This document shows positions 55,955-64,000 of a stretch of 64,000 nucleotides of DNA, one piece after another. The notes beneath the pieces are model-generated. The model was not told the origin of the DNA. It made no database searches and saw only the letters and a program-made list of their open reading frames with translations. The stretch is from Rhodococcus sp. B50 (lineage in GTDB: Bacteria > Actinomycetota > Actinomycetes > Mycobacteriales > Mycobacteriaceae). Both the position numbers and the translations under genes were made by a program. The stretch covers positions 2,607,480-2,671,479 of the forward strand of contig NZ_WPAG02000002.1 in NCBI RefSeq assembly GCF_013602415.1. The letters are read 5' to 3'. Positions within the stretch are counted from its first letter, which is position 1. The number at the start of each line of letters is the position of its first letter.

Positions 55955-58900
55955 CGGTCGAGCACGTCGTCGAGTCGCACCGAGGTGGAGCGGCAGATGC
56001 GGGCCACGACGGCGTCGGCATCGAGCCCCCACGTGCGGAGCAGACCGTCGCCGCCGGCGGCGACGATGGTGCCGTCGGGCGCGAAGGTGACCTGCCAGCG
56101 TCCCGTCCCCATGTCGGTGACCGGCCCGCCGATCTCGTTCATCCCGTCCGGGTCGGCGACGTCCCACAAACGGACCGTCCCGTCGTCGCTTCCGCTGACC
56201 GCGCGGGTGCCGTCCGGGGTGATCGACACCGAGTAGACGGTGCCGCTGTGGCCGCTCAACCGGGTGTCGCGGGCGACGAAATCCCCGGACTCGGCGCGGT
56301 CCCAGACCACGACGTCGTGGTCGTCGCCGCCGGTCACCAGCACGTCGCTCGAACCGCCGAAGGCCGCGGTGTTCACCCCGGTGGCGTGCCCGTCCGTGAC
56401 GTTCACCCGTCCCGGGGAGCGCGGATCGGTGACGTTCCAGGCGTAGATTTCGCTGTCGGCGCTCGTGACCACCAGGCTCCGGCCGTCGGGACTGACGGCC
56501 GCACTGCGCACGAGATTCTTCGGCCCGGTCAGCGGTTCACCCCACGGCACGGGCTCCGCAGGATCCGCGATGTCCCACAACTGCACCGAGAAGTCGTCGG
56601 CGCCGGTCACGAGGGTCGTGCCGTCGGGGCCGAACGCCAGGGCCGAGGTGAACCTCGTGGCCAGCGGCACCGGGTCGCCGAAGGGCTTCGGCGCCGACGG
56701 ATCGCGCACGTCCCACAACTGCACGCTTCCGCCGGATGTCGGCGCCGTGGCCAGAATGGTCCCCGAGGGCGAGAGCGCACACACATACGCGCCGCCGAGC
56801 GGGCGCGGCAACGCGATCCCGCCCGCACGGTTCCAGTCGCCACCCTCACCGACCCGCCAGAGGGTGATATCGGGGCCGTAGCTGCCGGTCGCCACGAGGG
56901 CACCGGCCCGATCGATCGCGGGTCGGGTCAGCGCGCCGTCCGCCACGGCCACGCGGGTCCGCGGCATCGTCCACACCCGGACGTTGGCGTCCTGCCCACC
57001 GGTGACGAGGGTGTTCCCCGTCGGGCTCACCGCGAGCGTGGGCACGCCACCTCCGTGTCCGGTCAGCGCCGGGCCGATCTCGTCGAGGGTTCGCGTGGCG
57101 GGGTCGATGTCCCACAGTTTCGCGGTGCCGTCCCACGAAGCACTCGCGAGTGTGCGCCCGTCGGGTAGGAAGGCGATGTTCCAGACGCCGCCGGTGTGGG
57201 CGTTCGTCGGCATCCCCAGCGGACGGGCCGCGCGCGGATCGGTGGTGTCGAACAGGTGCAGCACCCCGTCGTCGCTGCTCGCCGCGAGGACCGTGCCGTC
57301 TCCGTTGAAGCTCACCGAATGGGCGACGTCGCCGAACCCGGTCAGCGGCTCTCCGAGCTGTACCGGCCTCGACGGCGTGCTCACGTCCCACAGACGGACG
57401 GTGCGGTCGTCGCTGGATGTGGCGAGGATCTGTCCTCCGGGACGGAAGGCGACCGTCCGGACACCGCCGTCGTGCTCGTCGACGAGGGTGACAGGGAAAC
57501 GGCCCGAACCGGGGTCCGCAGTGTCGACGAGTGCTACGCGACCGTCGTCGTACGGCACGGCGAGCATCCGGCCGGTGGGCGAATACCGCACGTTGTGCAC
57601 GGCACCGCCGGCGTACACCTGCCGGTCGAGCACCACGCGCGGCGCGGCACGATCCGTCACGTCGTAGATCCACACCCCGCCGTCACCTGCACCGATCGCG
57701 AGGAAACGACCGTCGGGGCTGAACGAGACGGACGCCATGTACTTCGTCGACAGCTGCAGCGGCTCACCCACCGCCGCCGGTTCGTCGCCGTCGAGCGCCC
57801 ACAAGCGGACGGTGCCGTCGTCGCTCGCCGAGGCGAGGGTGGAGCCGTCCGGTGAGACGACGACGCCGTAGACCGGGCCGCTGTGCCCGCTCAGCGTGTA
57901 GGCGAGGGGCACGGCCTGACTGGCGATGAGCCGGGAGTACGCGACCGGGCTGTCCGGCCGGAGTTCGGCCGCCACCAGCGCCAGGTTCGCCGAGATCGTG
58001 GGGTCCTCGTCTCTCAGGGAATCGGACAGCGCGACGATCTGCTGGAACTGGGCGGCGCTCCGCTCCGTCTCGGCCCGGCCTTTCGCGTCCCAGGCCAGAC
58101 CCGTCATCACGAACGCGATGATCGTCGACAGCGCCATCGCCGAGATACCGGTGCGGCGTGCTCGTGTTTCACGAGCGATCTGCCGCCGGGAGGCGTCGAG
58201 GAAGGCCACGGCCGTCGGGCTGAGCGCGACCGGTCCGCGCCGGTCCTCGGATGTTCCCGCCATGGCGAGATGCGGATTCTGCTCGCTCACGACGTCCATG
58301 CGTCCGCGCTGGTAGAGCAGTTCCCGGTTGCGTCCGGATCCGAGCCACGTCAACGCGTCGGCCTCGATCTGCTGCCGCAGGGCGGCGCCGGCACGGTCCT
58401 GCTGGATCCACGATTTGAGCCGGGGCCACGCGTCGATCACGGCGTCGTGGATGAGTTCGACGCACTCGGCGTCGACGACGAGCACCCGGGCCGACACGAA
58501 ATGGTCGAGCACGCGCTTCGACGCGGCGCGATCCTCGCCTCCCACCGCCAGCAGTTCGTTCAGCGGGCGTGCGATCTTGACATCCGTGCCGGTCGTGGTG
58601 ACGTACACCAGGTGGACGAGCATCGACCGGGCGCAGGCGCGGTCGGCGTCGTCGGTGAGGTTCTCCCACGCCCGTTCGGCGCCTGCGGCGACGGATCCGC
58701 GGACACCGCCGGTCGCGCGGTATGCGGCGACGGTGAGCGTGCCACCACTGCGCTTGTCCCACAGCGAGTCGAGCAAGTGGGACAGCAGGGGAAGTTCGGT
58801 GCCGCTGATCTCACCGTCGGCCAGGCCCGTGAGGTCGTGGAGGATGAGGTCGACGAGACCCGGTTCGAGGCGGACCCCCACCAGCTTGGCCGGAGCGGTG

Positions 58901-59892
58901 ATCACCTCGACGAGGTCGTCGCGGTCGAGCGGCTGGACGGTCTTGGTCCGCCGCTCCAGGGCCCGGGCGAGCACCGGAGTCGTCACGGCCTGGTCGTAGA
59001 AGTCCGAGCGCATCGTCGCGACGACGAGGGCCGGAGCGTCACCGTCCGTACCGGTCGACGCGGTCTCGAGCAGGGTGAGGAAGACGGCGCGGAGAGCACT
59101 GTCGTTGCACTGGGTGAACAGTTCCTCGATCTGGTCCACGACGATCAGCAGCAACGACGACGACGACCGCGAGGCCGCGGCACGCAGGGCCGCGTGGACC
59201 GCGACGTGGTCGGTGGGGTCGCCGACGTCGGCCAGCTCGGGCAGCGCGTCGACGAGTCGCGCCACCGGGTCGGTGCCGGGAGTGAGGACCACCGGATGGC
59301 AGTCCGGTCCGGAACACAATTGGGGAATGATGCCGGCCTGCACGAGCGAGGACTTGCCGACGCCGGACGCACCGGTCACCACGACCGGCCCCTGCCCGTG
59401 GGAAGCCGTCACCACGTCGGCGAGGCTGCGCACACTCTGGGTCCGCCCGAAGAACAACCGGGCGTCGTTCTGGCGGTAGGACGCGAGGCCCTTGTAGGGA
59501 CGGATCCCGGGCGGCACGGAAACGGACGTCGTCTCCTTGGTGCGCGAAGCGTTCACCTGCCCACGGGCGGCCTTCCACCAGTTCTCCCATTGCTTCAGGG
59601 AGTACAGACCGGGAGCCGGCGGTTCGGCGTTGAGTTCCCGGGCCGCGCGGATGAGGACCACGAGCACCGGATGCACCGACTCGAAGTTGGCCGGCATCCG
59701 GGTGCCGCTACGCCAGTCGCTGACCCGCTGGACGGAGACGGTCCGGTCGCTGCCCACCGCGCGGGCGACGCTCGAGGCATCCGAGACGACCTTCTTGAGG
59801 GCGGGACGACCGGCGGCCGCGAACAGCATCCGCAACTGGTCGGCGAAGAACTGACGCTGCGCCGAGCCGGGCTTTCCGTCGGTGTCTCCCAT
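55918..59892 (-). CDS. STAND-type ATPase with N-terminal HTH-like domain, TM segment and 14 WD40 repeats
   Basis: A 1324-residue protein. Residues about 10-85 resemble an XRE-type module found in actinobacterial STAND proteins (VQRVSDWRSGTRMP). The nSTAND1 ATPase starts at RPYKGLASYRQNDARLFFGR. Walker A is GASGVGKSS (174-182), and Walker B/effector is VVDQIEELF (251-259). One hydrophobic helix lies near 582-602 (ISAMALSTIIAFVMTGLAW). From about 665 to the end, 14 WD40-type blades can be counted, enough for two seven-bladed propellers. Such proteins are signalling or defence switches; the trigger is unknown. The ATG at 59892 precedes the HTH; the frame is open further up without homology. Confidence 0.85.
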   Translation of the reverse strand: MGDTDGKPGSAQRQFFADQLRMLFAAAGRPALKKVVSDASSVARAVGSDRTVSVQRVSDWRSGTRMPANFESVHPVLVVLIRAARELNAEPPAPGLYSLKQWENWWKAARGQVNASRTKETTSVSVPPGIRPYKGLASYRQNDARLFFGRTQSVRSLADVVTASHGQGPVVVTGASGVGKSSLVQAGIIPQLCSGPDCHPVVLTPGTDPVARLVDALPELADVGDPTDHVAVHAALRAAASRSSSSLLLIVVDQIEELFTQCNDSALRAVFLTLLETASTGTDGDAPALVVATMRSDFYDQAVTTPVLARALERRTKTVQPLDRDDLVEVITAPAKLVGVRLEPGLVDLILHDLTGLADGEISGTELPLLSHLLDSLWDKRSGGTLTVAAYRATGGVRGSVAAGAERAWENLTDDADRACARSMLVHLVYVTTTGTDVKIARPLNELLAVGGEDRAASKRVLDHFVSARVLVVDAECVELIHDAVIDAWPRLKSWIQQDRAGAALRQQIEADALTWLGSGRNRELLYQRGRMDVVSEQNPHLAMAGTSEDRRGPVALSPTAVAFLDASRRQIARETRARRTGISAMALSTIIAFVMTGLAWDAKGRAETERSAAQFQQIVALSDSLRDEDPTISANLALVAAELRPDSPVAYSRLIASQAVPLAYTLSGHSGPVYGVVVSPDGSTLASASDDGTVRLWALDGDEPAAVGEPLQLSTKYMASVSFSPDGRFLAIGAGDGGVWIYDVTDRAAPRVVLDRQVYAGGAVHNVRYSPTGRMLAVPYDDGRVALVDTADPGSGRFPVTLVDEHDGGVRTVAFRPGGQILATSSDDRTVRLWDVSTPSRPVQLGEPLTGFGDVAHSVSFNGDGTVLAASSDDGVLHLFDTTDPRAARPLGMPTNAHTGGVWNIAFLPDGRTLASASWDGTAKLWDIDPATRTLDEIGPALTGHGGGVPTLAVSPTGNTLVTGGQDANVRVWTMPRTRVAVADGALTRPAIDRAGALVATGSYGPDITLWRVGEGGDWNRAGGIALPRPLGGAYVCALSPSGTILATAPTSGGSVQLWDVRDPSAPKPFGDPVPLATRFTSALAFGPDGTTLVTGADDFSVQLWDIADPAEPVPWGEPLTGPKNLVRSAAVSPDGRSLVVTSADSEIYAWNVTDPRSPGRVNVTDGHATGVNTAAFGGSSDVLVTGGDDHDVVVWDRAESGDFVARDTRLSGHSGTVYSVSITPDGTRAVSGSDDGTVRLWDVADPDGMNEIGGPVTDMGTGRWQVTFAPDGTIVAAGGDGLLRTWGLDADAVVARICRSTSVRLDDVLDRYELPAPPDKVC

Positions 59893-60011
59893 CCGTTCCG
59901 CGCCCCTCGTACTCCCGTTCCCCGCGCTGAAACATCCGCTGCGGAAAAATTCCTCACCATGCCTGAGCAGGGATGATACCGGTTCCGCGCCGGTCGGTAT
60001 TTTTCGTCCCC

Positions 60012-60165
60012 CTTCCGGCACGGAAGAGTGGTGCCCACGCAAGGTTCGACCTTGCAGCGTGGGGCGGGGGCCTCCACGCCGATAGGGACTGACGAGGGGT
60101 AGTTCCGGGTCGGCGTGGAGGCACGCTCCCCCACACGTTCAGGGCCCCGCATCGCGGGGCCCTTT
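60012..60165 (+). ncRNA. Candidate structured RNA with terminator (unassigned)
   Basis: About 155 gene-free bases are almost entirely paired. There are four hairpins in series. The first is CTTCCG/CGGAAG (60012-60026). The second is GCAAGGT-TCG-ACCTTGC (60039-60055) inside an outer CCCAC/GTGGG pair. The third is a 13-base perfect stem, GCCTCCACGCCGA with its complement (60070-60082/60110-60122), topped by GGGACT/AGTTCC. The fourth is a GC-rich terminator (60142-60162) followed by TTT. A possible promoter (TTCCTC-N18-TGATAC) lies near 59951-59980. The plus strand is favoured by the T-run, but on the minus strand it would be part of the WD40 leader or the symporter 3' end. It matches no family I recognise. 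Confidence 0.45.
60142..60165 (+). terminator. Intrinsic terminator (GC-rich hairpin plus TTT)
   Basis: GGGCCCCGC (60142-60150) and GCGGGGCCC (60154-60162) pair around ATC and are followed by TTTCCC on the plus strand. It lies 15 bases past the stop of the minus-strand symporter, so it may also end that transcript, but no annotated plus-strand gene ends here. That orphan position is the main support for a plus-strand RNA upstream. Confidence 0.65.
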
Positions 60166-60179
60166 CCCGTGTCCCCGGC

Positions 60180-61583
60180 CTACTTCACGACGTCGGGATC
60201 GTCCGTCGCGACGGAGCTGTTCAACAGATACGGATCGCGATCCAGATAGGCCTTCGTCTCCCGGGCGATCAGACCCGACAGCACGAGCAGACCGATCAGA
60301 TTCGGCAACGCCATGAGGCCGTTCATGACGTCGGAGAAGTTCCAGACCACCTCGAGCTGGGTGGTGGCACCGATGAACACGACGACCACGAAGACCGCGC
60401 GGTAGGGCACCACGCCGCGGCGACCGACGAGGCGTTCGACGCACCGCTCGCCGTAGTACGACCAGCCGAGGATCGTCGAGAAAGCGAAGAAGACGACCGA
60501 GATGGCAACGATCCAGTGACCCCACTCCCCACCGAGGCCGTCGGCGAAGGCGGCCGAGGTCATCGCGGCGCCCTGCTCACCCGACTGCCAGGCACCGGTC
60601 GTGATGATGACCAGGCCGGTGAAGGTGACCACGATGATCGTGTCGATGAAGGTCTGCGTCATGGACACCAGGCCCTGACGCACCGGGTGTGTGGTCTGGG
60701 CGGCCGCCGCGGCGATCGCGGCGCTGCCCATTCCCGACTCGTTGGAGAAGATGCCGCGGGCCACGCCGTAACGCAGGGCGATCATGAAGACCGAGCCGAT
60801 GAAGCCGCCGGTCGCGGCGGTGCCGGTGAACGCGTCGGTGAAGACCAGCGCGAAGGCCTCGGGAATCTGGGAGAAGTTGACGGCGAGGACGACGATGCCG
60901 GCGCCCACGTAGAGCACGATCATGGCAGGCACGAAACTGGCGGTGACCTTGCCGATGGACTTGATACCGCCGAGCAGGACCGCCGCCGCGAGCACCGTCA
61001 TCACGAAGCCGCTGAGCCAGGTGGGCACACCGAAGGTGCCGTCGAGCTGGGTCGCGACCGTGTTGGCCTGGGTCATGTTGCCGATGCCGAAGCTGGCGAG
61101 TACGGCGAACACCGCGAACAGCAGACTCAGGACGAGACCGAACTTGTTGGGGATGGCGCGGGCGAGGTAGTACTGCGGACCACCGCTCTGCTCACCCTTG
61201 GCGTCGGTGGTGCGGTACTTCACGCCCAGGAAGGCCTCGGAGTACTTGCTGGCCATACCGACCAGGCCGGTGATCCACATCCAGAACAACGCACCGGGAC
61301 CGCCGAAGTAGATCGCGGTGGCGACACCGGCGATGTTGCCCACGCCCACCGTCGCGGCCAGCGCGGTGGTCAGGGCCTGGTACTGGGAGATGTCACCTTC
61401 GGTGGCCCCTTCGTCGTGGCGGGTGATCAGGCCCAGCCGAAGCGCGGGCCACAACTTGCGGAACTGGACGCCCCGCAGCCGCACCGTGAGCACCAGGCCC
61501 GTACCCAGCAGCAGCGGGATGAGCAGATACGGCCCCCACACCACCCCTGCAACCTCGACGAGGAAATCGTTCGCCGAATCCAT
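60180..61583 (-). CDS. Sodium:alanine (AGCS-family) symporter
   Basis: A 467-residue membrane protein with about 11 transmembrane helices of the AGCS family, which imports alanine or glycine with sodium. Conserved parts are [49 protein letters not shown], and [25 protein letters not shown]. The ATG at 61583 follows AGGAGGACG, a strong ribosome site. It stands alone between the WD40 region and rsmI. Exact substrate preference is unproven. Confidence 0.92.
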   Translation of the reverse strand: MDSANDFLVEVAGVVWGPYLLIPLLLGTGLVLTVRLRGVQFRKLWPALRLGLITRHDEGATEGDISQYQALTTALAATVGVGNIAGVATAIYFGGPGALFWMWITGLVGMASKYSEAFLGVKYRTTDAKGEQSGGPQYYLARAIPNKFGLVLSLLFAVFAVLASFGIGNMTQANTVATQLDGTFGVPTWLSGFVMTVLAAAVLLGGIKSIGKVTASFVPAMIVLYVGAGIVVLAVNFSQIPEAFALVFTDAFTGTAATGGFIGSVFMIALRYGVARGIFSNESGMGSAAIAAAAAQTTHPVRQGLVSMTQTFIDTIIVVTFTGLVIITTGAWQSGEQGAAMTSAAFADGLGGEWGHWIVAISVVFFAFSTILGWSYYGERCVERLVGRRGVVPYRAVFVVVVFIGATTQLEVVWNFSDVMNGLMALPNLIGLLVLSGLIARETKAYLDRDPYLLNSSVATDDPDVVK

Positions 61584-61721
61584 CCGCGTCCTCCTGATCG
61601 TCGCAAGCCCCCGACAGCGTCCGACCGGCCGGTGACGTCTGTGCCTGGGACCCGGCAGAGTTTAGGCCTCCGTGGCACGGAGTGTCGTCGGACCCCACGA
61701 CGCGTCCGATATGCGCTTTTC

Positions 61722-62609
61722 TCAGGCGCGACGTGCGTCCAGCACCGCGTCGTACAGTTCGCGCTTCGAGACGCTCGCGCCGGACGACTTCGATGCCGAC
61801 TCGGCGACGACCGCGCAGGCGTCCTTCAGCCGCATCCCGTCCGCGACCATCCGTTCCACCTCGTCGACGAGGTCGACGGGATCGGTGGCGACCGCGACCG
61901 CCCCTTCGAGCACCACGGTGATCTCGCCGCGCGCACCCTCGACGGCCCATTCCGCGAGCTCGGCGAGCGTTCCGCGTCGCACTTCCTCGTAGGTCTTGGT
62001 GAGTTCGCGGCAGACCGCGGCCCGGCGCGTACCGCCGAGCACGTCGACGGCGTCGGCCAGGCACGCGGCGAGCCGGTGCGGCGCCTCGAAGAAGACCACC
62101 GCGCGGGGCTCGTGGACGAGCGTTCCGAACCACGCGCGGCGCTGCCCCGGCTTGCGAGGCGGGAACCCGTCGAAGCAGAACCGCTCCACCGGCAGACCCG
62201 ACAACGCGAGGGCGGTGGTGACGGCGGACGGGCCGGGCAGACAGGTCACCGGCAGTCCGGCCTCGACGCACGCCGCGACGAGCCGGTAGCCGGGATCGCT
62301 CACCGAGGGCATCCCGGCGTCGGTGACGAGCAGAACCGTGCGGCCCTCCTCGATGTCGGTGACGAGGCCCGGCAACCGCGACACCTCGACCTGGTCGTAG
62401 AAGCTCACGACCCGCCCGGTGATGGTGACACCGAGCGCCGCGGCGAGCGCCTTGGTGCGGCGGGTGTCCTCCGCGGCGATCACGTCGGCGGTGCCGAGCG
62501 CGTCGCGAAGGCGCGCCGAGGCGTCCCCCACGTCGCCCATCGGAGTGGCGGCCAGCACGAGCCGGCCCTCTCCCGGATTCGCGCCCTGGACCGGTTTGGC
62601 TGCCTGCAT
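61722..62609 (-). CDS. rsmI: 16S rRNA 2'-O-ribose C1402 methyltransferase RsmI
   Basis: A 295-residue tetrapyrrole-methylase-fold enzyme that methylates the ribose of C1402 in the ribosomal P site. Visible are LVLAATPMGDVGDASARLRDAL, IAAEDTRRTKAL, VTDAGMPSVSDPGYRLVAA, LPGPSAVTTALALSGLP, and the C-terminal KDACAVVAE and SKRELYDAVL. The ATG at 62609 begins near the conserved domain; the frame is open to 62732 inside the divergent pmt gene. A TAGGCT element seven bases upstream suggests a leaderless transcript. It is divergent from pmt, as in mycobacteria. Confidence 0.94.
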   Translation of the reverse strand: MQAAKPVQGANPGEGRLVLAATPMGDVGDASARLRDALGTADVIAAEDTRRTKALAAALGVTITGRVVSFYDQVEVSRLPGLVTDIEEGRTVLLVTDAGMPSVSDPGYRLVAACVEAGLPVTCLPGPSAVTTALALSGLPVERFCFDGFPPRKPGQRRAWFGTLVHEPRAVVFFEAPHRLAACLADAVDVLGGTRRAAVCRELTKTYEEVRRGTLAELAEWAVEGARGEITVVLEGAVAVATDPVDLVDEVERMVADGMRLKDACAVVAESASKSSGASVSKRELYDAVLDARRA

Positions 62610-62638
62610 ACGGCTCAGCCTACGATCGGGAGGTGACC
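62610..62638. promoter_or_regulatory. 29-bp divergent region between rsmI and pmt
   Basis: Only 29 bases separate the two start codons. On the plus strand TACGAT (62621-62626) would be the pmt -10, followed by GGGAGG (62628-62633) as ribosome site. On the minus strand TAGGCT lies seven bases before the rsmI ATG. The two candidate -10 elements overlap, so the two directions probably compete. Confidence 0.45.
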
Positions 62639-64000
62639 GTGACGGACCGCAGCCCTCGTCAGGCCCCGGACCGTAGTCCTTCCCAGGCCTCGGACCGCCG
62701 GCTTCTCGGTCCCGGCCCGCTCGTTCCCGCACCCGAGCCGCTACCCGGCGACCGGGCCCGCGGCTGGATCGTCACCGCCTTCGTCACGGCACTCGCCGCG
62801 ATCACGCGATTCACGATGCTCAACTACCCCACCGACGCGAAGACGCCGGTGTTCGACGAGAAGCACTACGCCCCGCAGGGCTGGCAGGTGCTCACCGGCG
62901 GCTGGATCGAGGACAACCCCGGTTACGGGCTCGTCGTGCATCCGCCCGTAGGTAAGCAGCTGATCGCGCTCGGCGAGGCACTGTTCGGCTACAGCGCGTG
63001 GGGCTGGCGCTTCTCGGCTGCGGTCGCGGGTGTCGTGCTCGTACTGCTGATCGTGCGGATCGTGCGGCGGATGACCCGGTCGACGATGCTCGGTGCGATC
63101 GCCGGGCTGCTGCTCGTCGTCGACGGCGTGACCTTCGTGTCGTCGCGCCTGGGCATGCTCGACATCTTCCAGGCGGTCTTCGTCGTCGGTGCCTTCGGTT
63201 GCCTGATCGTCGACCGCGACGACGTGCGTGCCCGGATGGCCCGGGTACACGCCGAGGGCCGTGTCCTCGACAGTGTGTGGGGTCCGCGCTTCGGTGTGCG
63301 CTGGTGGCGCTTCGGCGCGGGCATTCTGCTCGGCCTGGCGATCGGCACCAAGTGGTCGGGTCTGTACTTCATCGCGTTCTTCGGGTTGATGTCCGTGGCC
63401 TTCGACCTCGCGGCGCGCCGCGCGTACCGGGTGCAGCGACCGTGGGTCGGGACGGCGCTGCGCGACATCGGCCCGGCGCTGTACGCCCTCGTACTCGTTC
63501 CGCTCGGCGTGTACCTGTCGACCTACTGGGCGTGGTTCGCGAGCGAGACCGGCGTCTACCGTCACGCGGTCGGCACGCGGATCGGGCACGACGGGATCTT
63601 CTCCTTCGTGCCCGACGCGCTGCGGTCGCTCTGGTACTACAGCGCGAGCGTCCTCGAGTTCCACTCCGGTCTGACGAACTCGGCCGGCAACCAGCATCCC
63701 TGGGAGTCGAAGCCGTGGACGTGGCCGATGGGACTGCGTCCGATGCTGTACTACTTCGCCGACGGCGAGCGGATCAGCGGGTGCGACGCCGAGCAGTGCG
63801 TCAAGGCGGTCATGCTGGTGGGGACCCCGGCGTTGTGGTGGGTGTCGCTGCCGGTCCTCGGGTGGGGGCTGTGGCAGGTGCTCGTCCGCCGCGACTGGCG
63901 GTGGGCCGCGGTGCTCACCGGCTACGGCGCGGGGATCCTGCCGTGGTTCGCGAGCCTCGACCGGCAGATGTACTACTTCTATGCGGTGCCGATGGCCCCG
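62639..64000 (+). CDS. pmt: Dolichyl-phosphate-mannose-type protein O-mannosyltransferase Pmt (3' partial)
   Basis: The frame is open from GTG at 62639 to the window end (454 codons; the usual length is a little over 500). It is a GT39 membrane enzyme that moves mannose from polyprenyl-phosphate-mannose to exported proteins. The acidic catalytic loop is visible as DAKTPVFDEKHYAPQG after the first helix, followed by HPPVGKQLIALGE. Several hydrophobic helices follow (for example VAGVVLVLLIVRIV, ILLGLAIGTKWSGLYF). GGGAGG lies five bases before GTG 62639; an in-frame GTG at 62633 overlaps that site. The C-terminus lies beyond the window. Confidence 0.93.
   Translation, partial: MTDRSPRQAPDRSPSQASDRRLLGPGPLVPAPEPLPGDRARGWIVTAFVTALAAITRFTMLNYPTDAKTPVFDEKHYAPQGWQVLTGGWIEDNPGYGLVVHPPVGKQLIALGEALFGYSAWGWRFSAAVAGVVLVLLIVRIVRRMTRSTMLGAIAGLLLVVDGVTFVSSRLGMLDIFQAVFVVGAFGCLIVDRDDVRARMARVHAEGRVLDSVWGPRFGVRWWRFGAGILLGLAIGTKWSGLYFIAFFGLMSVAFDLAARRAYRVQRPWVGTALRDIGPALYALVLVPLGVYLSTYWAWFASETGVYRHAVGTRIGHDGIFSFVPDALRSLWYYSASVLEFHSGLTNSAGNQHPWESKPWTWPMGLRPMLYYFADGERISGCDAEQCVKAVMLVGTPALWWVSLPVLGWGLWQVLVRRDWRWAAVLTGYGAGILPWFASLDRQMYYFYAVPMAP

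Noticed and set aside
56200..57900. Repetitive DNA resembling a tandem repeat array
   Set aside because: The periodicity comes from WD40 blades in the protein; the nucleotide copies are diverged and in frame, so it is not a CRISPR or satellite array.
57883..59976. Long plus-strand open frame antisense to the WD40 ATPase (697 codons)
   Set aside because: It lies opposite conserved ATPase and WD40 coding sequence, reads as low-complexity Arg/His/Gly, and has no recognisable motif.
60012..60165. Assignment of the structured element to 6C RNA, SRP RNA or 6S RNA
   Set aside because: Loops with six or more cytosines, the SRP tetraloop region and a single long bulged duplex are not seen, and the neighbours differ from the contexts I recall.

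Overview
The window is 64 kb of high-GC actinobacterial chromosome, most likely Rhodococcus or a close mycolic-acid-containing relative. GTG and TTG starts are common, and many genes overlap by four bases (ATGA or GTGA). The core gene order matches what I recall of the Mycobacterium tuberculosis Rv1002c-Rv1021 block: mazG, mfd, a TetR regulator, tRNA-Gln, glmU, prs, rplY, pth, a fatty-acyl-AMP ligase, ispE, ksgA, rpfB, tatD, metG, pabB, rsmI and pmt. Species assignment is inference. No insertion sequence, prophage, CRISPR array or replication origin was seen.

Layout. 1-684: two coupled GyrI-like effector-binding proteins. 921-5148: a four-gene nucleotide-sugar cassette (two C-methyltransferase-like proteins, a glucose-1-phosphate cytidylyltransferase-like enzyme and an epimerase) behind an AT-rich leader. 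5156-11908 (minus): mazG and mfd, then an inserted group of PIN protein, excisionase-type HTH and butyrolactone-receptor-like TetR, then the conserved TetR. 12053-15315: tRNA-Gln, glmU, prs and a DUF2461 gene. 15471-18943: an unknown zinc-ribbon protein and a very large LuxR regulator. 18912-25761: an MFS transporter and the complete ergothioneine set, egtABCD in one coupled minus-strand run with egtE divergent. 25969-31558: rplY, pth, the fatty-acyl-AMP ligase, prfC and an unknown protein.

31584-38616 holds acyl-CoA and accessory metabolism: 3-hydroxyisobutyryl-CoA hydrolase, pdxH, small VOC and NTF2 proteins, then a TetR gene divergent from a thiolase-like, enoyl-CoA hydratase and acyl-CoA dehydrogenase operon. 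38691-44949 carries a membrane protein, an ABC-F ATPase, ispE, a small secreted protein, a cold-shock protein, ksgA and rpfB. 45190-48785 is an accessory insert: a truncated formylglycine-generating-enzyme remnant, a Tat-exported sulfatase, DoxX and maleylacetate reductase. tatD and metG follow, divergent across only 22 bp. 51360-54652 carries a DUF2786 protein and an FAD oxidoreductase coupled to an ECF41 sigma factor, with two copies of the ECF41-type promoter signature upstream. pabB, a 14-repeat WD40 STAND ATPase, an unannotated multi-hairpin element with a terminator (about 60012-60165), an alanine/sodium symporter, rsmI and the 5' part of pmt complete the window.

The points most worth a second look are the structured RNA candidate at 60012-60165, the broken FGE gene beside a sulfatase that needs this modification, the doubled ECF41 promoter, the paired palindromes at doxX, and the second sugar methyltransferase that appears to have lost its SAM site.
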